Shown here: positions 54,735 to 64,000 of the stretch, one piece after another | How positions within the stretch are numbered: position 1 is the stretch's first letter | Layout: every line of letters begins with the position of its first letter | From: Tuctoria greenei | Taxonomy: Eukaryota; Streptophyta; Magnoliopsida; Poales; Poaceae | Direction of reading: 5' to 3' | Length of the DNA stretch: 64,000 nucleotides | Assembly: GCA_036927565.1 (NCBI GenBank) | Contig: JAYESD010000008.1 | Coordinates: forward strand, 119,067,498 to 119,131,497 | The notes under the pieces: generated by a model | What the model was told of the DNA's origin: nothing | What the model saw: the letters and a program-made list of their open reading frames with translations, nothing else | Databases searched by the model: none | Program-made: the position numbers and the translations under genes

Positions 54735-55690
54735 TGTCAAAGTGTTTCCGCGACACTTCCCCCGGACCTGCTATGCGAGGTTCTTGATCTGCGGGGCTTA
54801 GTCCTCAGGCGAGTTTGTGCATATGAGAGATGGGTGAGATGGTGGTTTTACGTTGTTCGAGCTGTCGAAGCGTAATATCCTACTCCACGGTGTGAGTTGT
54901 ATTGCTAGAGAGTATGCTCTCCTGAGTTTGAATGCATGTGTCCCCCAGTCCGAGCGGACCAGAGAGCATGTCTAGTAATGGGTGTTGCTCGATCCCTTTT
55001 ATAGTCAAGGCCAGACAGCTTACAAGTAGGGTCCAGGACCCGACAGGTGGCCCCAGGGTGATCTTATCCTGTACAATATCTAAGGCTTCTTGTGTACACT
55101 ACCTCTTACCGCAGCTTGAAGACCCGCCGTTCTGCCGCGTCAGACACCAGTGGCTATGCGTAGTCCGTGATGATGGCAGGGAATGTCCCGTCCATCTATC
55201 TTGTCATCATAAGCTACCCACTTGGCGAAGTGGGGTAGGTCTGCGGTGCCTTACTATGATGTGATTGGACGAAGTGGTTCCTAACAGGGGCGTGCGCCGC
55301 ACCCGTGCGCTTGGGGAAGACGCATGCCTTTAATGTGCGACTAGATAGGACGCGTCGCCCTTTACTCTTCAGGGCCCACAACCCATTGCAGGTCATGGGA
55401 CAAATGCCAGCTCTGGAGCCCTCCTCGGAAGAAGAAAGGGACCGGATCGAGAGGATGTGTGGCAGCTCAGGAGCCCTCCTGAGTGGGAGCAAGGACCCAG
55501 AGCCAGAGGACATGTGGCACCTCCAGAGCCTTCCTCAGTTGAAGCAAAGGCCCGAAGCTGGAGGATGCCTAGTGGCACCGAATCCCTCCTCGGTGGGAGC
55601 AAGGGCCTGGAGTCCGCCTCGGTGGGGAGGCTGGGCCCGGAGCTTCTTTTAGCTTGTATGCGGGGGTACCCGGTCTGCAGGGTACCGACA
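54735..55690 (+). repeat. Gypsy-type 5' LTR (956 bp)
   Basis: TG...CA borders. The first 110 bp match the truncated 3' LTR at 58006-58124. Followed by GTGGCCCCGAGGCCCACC, also seen after the LTR at 9411. Confidence 0.75.
55400..55640. repeat. About 55-bp tandem array in the gypsy-type LTR
   Basis: Units with AGCCCTCCTCGG, AGCCCTCCTGAG, AGCCTTCCTCAG and ATCCCTCCTCGG at about 55417, 55470, 55528 and 55581. They contain GAGGAYRTGTGGCA and GAGCAAGGRCC blocks. This corresponds to the array at 9500-9745. Confidence 0.78.
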
Positions 55691-55749
55691 GTGGCCCCGA
55701 GGCCCACCACGGGATAGGTGACGATCCCGCAGGTGGGGCCTTCATCTTG

Positions 55750-56140
55750 TCTTGTAAAAGTGATGCCAGCGGGCCCCTAGGGCACCAAAGCTTGAAGAAG
55801 TGACGTTGGCGGCCCCCTTTGGTTGCATCAGAGATTAGAGAAGTAATGCTAGCAGCTCCTTTGGGGGGCACCGGAGCTCGGAGAAGTGACGTCGGCGGCC
55901 CCCTTGGGGGGCATCGAAGCTCAGAGAAGGATCGACAGTGCCAGCGACCCCTTGGGGGGCACAGGAGCTCAGAGAAGTGATGCTGGCGGCCCCCTTGGGA
56001 GGCACCAGAGCTTAGAAAAGCGTCGACAGCGCCAGCGACCCCCTTGGGGGGCACCAGAGCTTAGATAAGTGACAACGGTGGCCCCCTTGGGGAGCACCAG
56101 AGCTCGGAGAAGTGTCGACAACGCCTACTATGGACGTGTA
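55750..56140. repeat. About 45-bp tandem array, eight units
   Basis: AGCTCGGAGAAGTGACG-type words occur about every 43-49 bp (55788, 55831, 55873, 55918, 55967, 56011, 56057, 56100), alternating with GCCCCCTTGGGGGGCACC. Confidence 0.85.
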
Positions 56141-56269
56141 GAACATTGATGGCAGGCTCCCTGTATGTCTTGCACACACGATAGACAAAAAGCAATTTCT
56201 CTTGGCGGTCACCACTTCCTTGCTCTTTAGTTTTGTTATGGCGTACGATCCTTAGCTAATATACGGGGC

Positions 56270-57190
56270 ATGGGTAATTTGGTGCAACAAAATTTAGGGT
56301 ATGGTCGCTGCCTTGCTCAGGGCATGAGCCATTCGACCTCCTGTACTCATCTGTTAGCACTGGGAGGCATGGTGCGCAGGCATAGGGTACGGAACCAGGC
56401 TAAGCAGGCTGCACACCCTGGACCTCCAGCTCGGTGTTAGCCTTTCAGGAGTGAGAACCATTCAACACCATGGACCCCACATAAGAAAACAACCATCGTA
56501 CCCCAAACACATTGCAGGTACCCCATGCGAGCCCGCCTTTAGCAAGATAGCATAACTCCAACTAGGATGAGACAGGGAAAGAGTGACCTTGCATATGATA
56601 GGCAATATGCAAAAACTAGCATACTTCATGAACATTTAATTAATGCGTAATTAAATGAACATGGAAATACAGTGCGACAATATCTAGGTTTTGGTTATTG
56701 TCTTGCTCAGGAGTATGGGTCGTCCGGTTCCCTAGTACGTAGCCGCAGTGTTGAGGAGGAAGAGTGTACACGCTTAGGGTGCAGGACCAAGCAAAGCAGG
56801 CTGCACACTCTGGACCCCCCACTGGCATTAGCAGAAGTACGAACCGACCCACCCCCAGTACTCAGCCGTTGCACTAGGGAGGCAAAGTGTACATGCCTAG
56901 GGTGCAGGACCAGGCTAAGCATGCTGTACACTCTGGACCTCCCGCTGTCGTTAGCCTTTCAAAAGAGGACCATTCAACACCATGAGGCCCTGAGCAAGAA
57001 CATAACCAAAAGACCCTGGATTCCTTGGCTCCCGCCTTGTTCAGGATGTGTGCCGTCAGTTCCCTAGTACTCAGTCATAGCGCTGGGAAAGAAGAGTGTG
57101 CACGCTTAGGGCACTGAACCAGGCTAAGAAGTCTGCACACTCTGGACCTCCCGCTTGGCGTAGGCCTTTTATGGGGGAGTCCATCTGGCA
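56270..57190. repeat. Long-unit repeats, about four copies
   Basis: A module with GCTCAGGR.ATG, a GTACTCAG.CGTTAGC-like stretch, then GCACACTCTGGACCTCC and GTTAGCCTTT, recurs around 56290, 56700, 56830 and 57045, with spacing irregular through deletions. Open frames crossing it are not credible. Confidence 0.72.
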
Positions 57191-57419
57191 CCACAGGACC
57201 GCAAACAAGAGGACGGCCAAAAAATCTCGAATATGGCATAGGTACCTTAAGTAGACCCGCACGTTGCACATGCTCGCAGTAGATGGTGTCGTTGTTGTCG
57301 TGGCGACCAGAAGCCACTTGACGTCCTGCCCATGGGATCCCTTAGAAACCCCTGGTAGGTGTGGCCAACTGGTTGAGCACTCCTACCACTTAGTCATAGG
57401 ATATCGTTGGCGAGCCCCT

Positions 57420-57930
57420 GGTGGAGCGTAGGAGCTTGGGTCATTGACGCCAACGTGCCCCCTGGGGAGCGCTGGACTTGAATCGAGATGTGTTGTCATT
57501 GTCGAAGAAGTCTCCAGTGGCACTGGCGATGAGGTAGTCGCTGAACCGAGGCGACTCCCACCATCAATGCGCGGCACGTCGATGACGGGCCCCCAGGGAG
57601 GTGCCAGAGCTGGATGCTCCTGCGACGCCCATCATCAACAAGAAGAACGTCGACAGAGGTCCCCCTGGGTGGTGCTAGAGCTGGATGCTCCGGTGCCCAC
57701 CATCAACGCTAAGAAACGTCGACGACGGGCCTCTTGGGTTGTGCAAGAGTTAGATGCTCCGGCATCTTCCACCATCAATGCTAAGAAACATCGACGGTGG
57801 GCCCCCTGGGTGGTGCTGGAGCTAGATGCTCCGACATCATCCACCATCGACGCTAAGAAACGTCTACGGTAGGTCTCTTGGGGGTTTTAGAGCTGGATGC
57901 TCCGGCGGCACCCACCATCAACGTGAACAA
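57420..57930. repeat. 70-bp tandem array, about five to six units
   Basis: GCTGGATGCTCC-type words at about 57610, 57681, 57751, 57822 and 57891 with ACCATCAACGCTAAGAAACG between them. A 142-codon plus-strand frame (57444-57872) is a translation of this array. Confidence 0.85.
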
Positions 57931-58005
57931 ACGTCAAGGGAAAGCCCCATTGCGGTAAAGGAGCAACATCTTGAGAGAAAAAAGCCCCCTACCTGGCACG
58001 CCAAA

Positions 58006-58124
58006 TGTCAAAGTGTTCTTGCAACACTTCCCCTAGACCTGCTATGTGAGCAGCCCGCGGAGGTTCTGGATTGGCGGGGCTTAGTCCCCAGGCGAGGTTG
58101 AGCGTATGAGAGATGGTTGAGATG
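58006..58124 (+). repeat. Truncated gypsy-type 3' LTR (119 bp kept)
   Basis: Matches 54735-54840 (TGTCAAAGTG, CACTTCCCC, GACCTGCTATG, GGGGCTTAGTCC). It stops after GAGATGG, at the junction with LARD sequence at 58125. Confidence 0.8.
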
Positions 58125-59190
58125 GTTGCTATAAATAATTCTTTGTATTGCAACCTTGGCTGCTATAGAGATAGCATAATTAAACTTACAAATTTCCAAA
58201 CATTTAACTTGAATACAGCTTATGCAACCTTGAGCAAGTATCATCGTGGATGAAGCATTTCTTGTTTGATTGTAGAATTCACAATGATGCTATGCCCATG
58301 GATTGCGTATGCTACATTAAATTTGACCACTAAGGATTTACTTTCGGCGAGCCCATTCCTGTAAATTCAGCTTTCCAGTCTTTAAAGTTTCCAGCATGTA
58401 GAGTTCCATGCTTTAGGTGAGACGGTTAAGTCTTGTTGAGCCTTGTGCTCACGGTTGCTATATTGTGGTCTTTGCAGGTATTATTATCTTATGCTTCTGT
58501 TACGGTTGTCCGTGAGACCTCGAGCTTGTCGAGATGTATCTCTCACGGAAACCTTGTCGCTGCTCTCTGTTTCGTGTTGCTAGTGAGAAGCGTCCGCGGG
58601 CATGGACGACTTCTCTTGTGCATAGCTAGTTGAGAGTATGAGTATGTATATTTCGCTGCGTTGTATATTATGTTGTAAAAGAGAATTATCTTGTGAAATA
58701 AAAGATTTGTGTAGGTTATGTTGTGTGGCTTTTCTTGTGTGCTGTTGGGTTCTATATTATGTATATCCTGCATATAGAGTTCCATGCTTAGTGGAGACGG
58801 CTAAGTCTTGCTGAGCCTTCGTGCTCAAGGTTGCTTTATATTTGGTTTTGCAGGTTTACTTATTTTATTGTTGTTTTGGATTGCCCATGAGAGCTCAAGT
58901 TGTTGAGATGTATTGCTCATGTGACACCACGCCGCTGCCATGTGTTGTCGTGTTGCTAGTGAGAATCGTCTGTTGGCATGGACTTCTCTTGTGCATAGAT
59001 AGGTTGAGAGTTTGAGTATGTACTGTCCGCTGTGTGTGTACTGTTGTTGTACACTATGTTGTAAACAATATCTTATTATGAAATGAAAATTTTGTATCTT
59101 TACTTTGTCTTTTCGTTTGTGCTGTTGGGTGCCGCATCGCACGACACCATCCAATGTGATTACTGGAATGTTGGGACCCCGGTCCTTATA
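58125..59190 (+). repeat. LARD copy 2, 3' part of 5' LTR
   Basis: Includes the same 376-bp internal duplication as copy 1 (58399 and 58775). It ends GGTCCTTATA where copy 1 has GGTCCTCACA: two C-to-T changes at the LTR border. Confidence 0.83.
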
Positions 59191-59205
59191 GTCTAGTATC
59201 AGAGC

Positions 59206-62200
59206 TGCATTGGGAATAGCATGCCCGATAAGAGCTTAGTTTTTAAAACTTCAAAGTAGTCGAGTGAGGATTAGTTACTATGCCCACATAAGGTCTACTA
59301 TAGTATTAGTTAATTAAGGTGGCAAGCTAACATATGTGTTATTATATTCTGTAATGATGCTCCAACGTCAGATAAGAGGTAAGGTACGCCGCCACAAGCA
59401 AATCAATTGTGGTAAGCTCACCATGCGAGAGGTAGCATGTGATTGTCCCCCATGGCTTGGCACGGGGGTTAATATGAGCCTCTGAACCTTCTCATGGTTC
59501 TGGGAACATATGAAAATGTTGTTCTCTGGCGTGCTTCAGGCAAAAGCGTGGATACCCCATCGTGTGGTCAAAAACACAAAGTATGCAACTCTTGAACGTT
59601 CAATGTTCATAGCGCCATACGCAGCGTTGATCCCTAGCTTAAGAGATAAATGACATGGTCACTTATCGTGCTGTTGAAAAGCACATAGTGTGTTTTTTTA
59701 ATAAACACGCGAAAGCGCCTCCTACTGGTGTAGCATTATGCAAAGATGTGAGACCCCGTCGGGTGGTAGAAAACCCGGTGATGTTCCTCGAGATGTGGCT
59801 CATCTTGGGGCGGCCCGTATGGAATGATACGGGACGGATGTCTTACTTTCATATATATTATTGTGACTGCCTGAAATGATCGCCCATGCAGGCTGTGCCG
59901 TATGGCACCATAATGAGTGTTTTGTAAATTGAGTGTCTTATAAAGGTAAACTTACCATGTTCATCGTATTGCGCTTAGAAAACCTTTGCGAGTGACCGTT
60001 TGTAGCACCACCGATTGATACGTATATGCCGGTAATATCCGGTTAGGATTTTCACTTTTGTGAGGCACGTAATACCGACATGTATCCCATCGATGCATTA
60101 ATAACTTCACTATAAAATTTAACCAAGAATATGTAATAGTACTCATATTATCTACTGAGCTCTGATTTTGAACTAAGTTTTCAAAAATGGATTAGGTTTT
60201 GAACTCACAAGATTCAAAATAGAGATCCCTGCTTTCTGCCAGAAAAAGACCTGACTTTGAAAAGCCATAACTCCCAGTATAAAATTCCAATGAAGGTGTA
60301 TATTACAAGGATGGAAATTTTAGGAAGTCCTCTAAAACTTTTATGTTCAACTTTACCCCTCTAACTCATGTAACATTTCAAGTTTCCAAAATCTGTCAAT
60401 CTGGACAGAAACTGGAAACAGTTTCTGGACTCTTCATTAATTCGACCATAACTCTCTATAGAAAATTCACATGGGTTCATATGATACATTCCTTGAAAAA
60501 TTACAAGATGCATAACAATTTTTTTATTTAAGTTTCTGTCAAAATTTGAATATTTCTGTATGAAAATCTGTGGACAAAACAACCATAAAAAAAGGAGGTG
60601 CTGTCAAAATTTCTCCGAAAATCTGGGAACTTTGTCCAACTTTAAAAATACATATCTCTTCAACCATAAATTCTTTGAGGGAAAATAAATACAACTTGGA
60701 AATATATGAAAGTCAAAACATGTTTCATATTCATCCCAAGACCAGAATCTCCTTCCAAATTGGTAGAAACATGAAAACAACAGAAACTGTCTAGCAGCAC
60801 CAAATCTGGACATTGTTTCCGTATACTTCTCTACATTACTTATAACTTTTAAAATTAAAAAAACACCAGGAGTTTAATTTCACCTTTCTAAAATTCTTAT
60901 GAGTCATACTACAACTTTATAGTTTTGAGTTTTGATGAATTTGGATCAGAAATGTATGAAACAGTTGGATCTAAGTGGGTACCTCCAAAAGGAAGGCTTT
61001 GAAAGTCTCTAGAGAACTGTCAACTTTTCAGAGTCATATCTCCTCAACCAAAAATGATCTGCGGGCACACCAATACTTTATGGAAAGGTTTAGAAGTAAA
61101 CTACAACTTTGATATTCATCTCCAGAGCTGATTCTAAAGTTATCTAGCTCAAATTATTGGTTAAATGCAAACTAGTCAATTTGGACAGAGAAGAGGGAAC
61201 CAGTTTTGAAATTTCCCCTTCATTCAAAGCTGGTTTCACATTCCTCAGTGGCACACCACCTTCTCATGAATATTAATTTGATTAAGTTCCCATCTTGCTA
61301 GTTTGAGACTTAAGGGGGAAGGCGTGCACACAAAGAACTCAAGTGTTCCAGCACCGAACGTGCCAAGCACAAGATGTTCAGGTGAGATTACATACTCGAA
61401 GAATCCAGTTCCAAGCACAAGGTTGACTCATCGTAGAGGAAATGTAATTTCAACTCCACAAGAACTATCAAGGAACATATCAATCACCACTGCATGATCG
61501 AAGAAGAGATTAAGTGAAACACAACTAAGGACACATCTAGTAGCCTCCATCCCATGCCTAATTATATCCTATTATGGAGGTAAAGTAGTTAGTCGCTTTC
61601 CCAGGCAGAAATTATTCCTTGAGTCAGCTGGCGCAGCGAAGACTTAGGTGGAATGATCGATAAGTTTATTAGAACACATACAAGGTTTCAAAGATTAACA
61701 TGGTGTAGTATAATTTCCACAATCCTTATCGATATTCTTGATATGAATTCCTTGATCGTGGTCTAGTTATGAAAACGACCTTCATTGTTGAGTAAATTTC
61801 ACGACCCACGGTATACAAGCCTTGCAAATCATGAATTATTCATTGTTCTTGTGTGAATGGTATTACTCCTTCTTGCTCAAACCTAAAATATGATGCACCA
61901 TACATATTGCCAGACTTTGAAAATTGCACAACTGTGCAACAACCTTGTATGCACCATACATATGCATCATTGTGCACCATACATATGCACCATTTGCACC
62001 ATCCCATGTTCCTATGCATTGGACCATCCAACATGTGATGCATCATGAAACACTATCATTATGAAAAAAATGATGCATGAATACGAATAATCTTTGAGTA
62101 AGAATGTGTCTCTCCATTCAGATCCTTAAATTGTGTCTAATGACCTTGCTCATTTCACAATCCTTGTGTTATTCACAAATCGCTTATTTCTTTTTGATTG

Positions 62201-63072
62201 AGTGATACTTGGGTAACCGATTGCTCTACTTTCCTTGTTGCTAAGTAAAAGCTTGAACCTTCACCCTTGTCTAGAGTACCTTGACTGTTGAAACTATACC
62301 ATCCTTCATCGTGTGATCATCTGTCAAATGATCAAACTCACGAAATCCTTGATTTTCTTTATTCTTGAGAGTACCATTTGATCATCGACCTTGCGAAGCT
62401 TCTTGAAGTTGATTTGAATTCTTGAATAAAAATATAGTGACTTCGACACATCAAAAACCTTGTAGTTACCATATGGCTGAGTTCCTTGCTATATGAAAAC
62501 ATATGGGAATTGACTATTTATTCCCCGTATGCCACCGCAAAGAGTTTTGATCCTTGACTCACGTATTGAGATACTGATTTGTTGCGAGTTTAGTGATCCA
62601 TGATTATTCTCGTAAAACACCTTGATTCATCTCTGGGGAAATACTATGTTAAGGTTATAAGGACTTGTGCAAAACAAAGCAAGACAACAAGAACAATTGG
62701 GTGGTTAGTTCAAGGATATCAAGATGACCAAAAGGAGCGAAGAGCAAATGTTAAATTCTTCAAGTCAAGATCAGGACAGAAAAGTACCTCATTTCAATTT
62801 TAGAGAAAGCATTGCAAGACACTAAGGGCAATTTGAGCACCCATCAAATTTATCAAGATAAAGACATGAATATATAGAAATCGAATAGAAAGTTCAAGCA
62901 CCCCGGAATACTCAAGTAATGCCATCCTCGAAGACGCTACATGAAGACAGGAAGATTATCACTAATCCTATCAGTCAAAGTGGTTGTCATGCCCGCTTAT
63001 TCAACTATCTTTTATCCATATTTCCCGTTTCAATTCCTTTTTCCTTCCTTTAAATCTCGAAACGAGATTCCC
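59206..63072 (+). other. LARD copy 2 internal domain, noncoding
   Basis: Matches 16516-20390 with about one difference per 60-100 bp by eye. Small deletions relative to copy 1 occur, for example the loss of CCTCATG near 61931. No coding region. Confidence 0.78.
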
Positions 63073-63087
63073 TTAAGGGGGAAGGGT

Positions 63088-64000
63088 TGTAAAAGCCCAA
63101 TCTTGAACAACAAGAAGTCACAAATATGAACTTAAATTTTTTTAGATGAAATAGGAATTCATCTGATATGAGCAATGTTAACAAATAAAGGAAGTTAAAA
63201 GTATGACTCCTAAAAACTCTAGCGCATAGCTTAGCTCCACAATCGATTGGAAAAAGAAGAATTTAAGTAAAACATAGTGCTCGTGTGGAGGTGTTTAAAC
63301 CAGACCCTAAAAAGGGAATTTTCAAAATTAAACTGAATTCTCCAATTGAAAGTGGTTAAACTCCAAATTTGAGTTCACCAGTGTGTGGCTCATAGTTGGA
63401 ATACCCAACCTGCCAAATTTGACGAGTTATGAACTTCATTGCTCAGTTATTGGAATCAATTCAAAAGAGAGCTTTCAAATTTGAATTCAAATTCAAATTC
63501 CATCTTCAACTCATTCAAATGTCAAATTTAGTTTCACATTTGAATTCCTCGTATTTAGTTTAGTATTGCTTACAAGAATTGGAATTTTTAGATCAAGTGT
63601 GACTATGAATTTAAATCAACAGAGAGGGTTATGTTGGTATGGTGGACCTCAACTGTCATCCTCTTCCTTGTTCCTCTGTTTTCTCCCTTATCCCTGGTTG
63701 CTCCCAGAGTGCCACCGTGACTTCTGCATGTGCCATCACATGCCTGCTTGCCTGCTTATTCCTTCCCTAGTTGAACCCAGCAAGACAACATTGGTCTGAT
63801 GCTCAGGGGCGAGTTCCTCTTCCCAGACAATAGAGCACTATCGTCTCTTTCTCCTCCTCACCATGGTTGCTGCCACTCAAGTCAGACCATCGCTGAGCCT
63901 CCTCCCTAACTTCCTCTCTCAAAACCATCTGCTGCAGTACACACCTGCCTCGCCTAACCTTCGCAAGCAAGCAAGAACCAAAGTCTTCCACTGATTTTCC
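63088..64000 (+). repeat. LARD copy 2, 3' LTR, cut by the window edge
   Basis: Starts TGTAAAAGCCCAATC and follows 20407-21320 with very few changes, including the AAATTTGAATTCAAATTC patch near 63477. Confidence 0.83.

Larger units (their letters stand above)
54735..58124 (+). mobile_element. Nonautonomous gypsy-type LTR element, tandem-repeat interior
   Basis: The 5' LTR begins TGTCAAAGTG (54735) and ends GGTACCGACA (55690). A second LTR start, TGTCAAAGTG at 58006, is preceded by AGCCCCCTACCTGGCACG, a sequence typical just upstream of gypsy 3' LTRs. The interior (2.3 kb) is almost entirely three different tandem arrays and encodes no gag or pol. The 3' LTR is broken after 119 bp at 58124, where LARD sequence starts. 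It is inserted in the CACTA leader relic. Confidence 0.75.
58125..64000 (+). mobile_element. LARD-like element, copy 2 (both ends incomplete)
   Basis: Nearly identical to 15435-21320 at a constant offset of 42690, falling to 42681 after a few small indels. It begins 3919 bp into the LTR at GTTGCTATAAATAATTC, abutting the broken gypsy-type LTR. The window edge cuts the right LTR. Contents: LTR end 58125-59190, PBS 59194-59205 (TAGTATCAGAGC), core 59206-63072, polypurine tract, 3' LTR start at 63088. Confidence 0.85.

Noticed and set aside
55569..57872. Frames up to 161 codons in the tandem-repeat element
   Set aside because: They are translations of 45- and 70-bp arrays whose unit lengths are not multiples of three.

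Overview
The window is nuclear DNA from a large, repeat-rich plant genome, most likely a grass (Poaceae). The evidence is the stack of nested CACTA (En/Spm), Ty1/copia and gypsy-type elements, a Tourist-type MITE, and a large noncoding LTR element of the LARD type known from barley and its relatives. The species cannot be named from the sequence. I found no intact host gene. Every recognisable coding region is a broken transposon gene, or in one case a decayed FAR1/MULE-like gene.

Layout. 1-2664: 5' part of a CACTA element on the minus strand (TNP2 fragment, a 192-bp foldback, a GC-rich leader, subterminal repeats, TIR). 2665-7029: a minus-strand copia element with 5' LTR, PBS, gag and the start of protease, inserted into 7030-10256, a minus-strand gypsy-type element with a gag-like gene and one LTR. 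10257-11515: unassigned DNA with a 78-bp minisatellite. 11516-24888: a 13.4-kb LARD-like element with 4.5-5.0-kb LTRs and a 3.9-kb noncoding core. 24889-29886: mostly unassigned, with a FAR1/MULE-like pseudogene. 29887-34093: a CACTA deletion derivative carrying a TNPA-like pseudogene, an 89-bp tandem repeat and a Tourist MITE. 34094-39496: a second CACTA transposase gene broken by two nested CACTA elements. 39497-40132: the end of another CACTA.

40701-53376 is an inverted-repeat element whose arms each carry a tRNA-Met-like module. An 11.5-kb CACTA element (41681-53178, TSD TGA) is inserted at the edge of the B box of one module. That CACTA carries a TNPA gene with a C48-like tail, a copia solo LTR, large tandem duplications and a TNP2 pseudogene on the opposite strand. 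53190-54734 holds a 507-bp direct duplication and a relic CACTA leader. 54735-58124 is a gypsy-type nonautonomous element built mainly of tandem repeats. 58125-64000 is a second LARD copy, about 98-99% identical by eye to 15435-21320 and cut by the window edge.

The parts do not form a pathway. The window is a record of successive insertions. Insertion order can be read at several junctions: copia into gypsy, solo LTR into a CACTA gene, CACTA into a CACTA gene, CACTA into a tRNA-like arm, and a MITE into a minisatellite. The most unusual items are the tRNA-like foldback element split by a CACTA, the LARD pair with unequally diverged LTRs, and the repeated placement of GC-rich leaders next to subterminal repeats in unrelated CACTA families.
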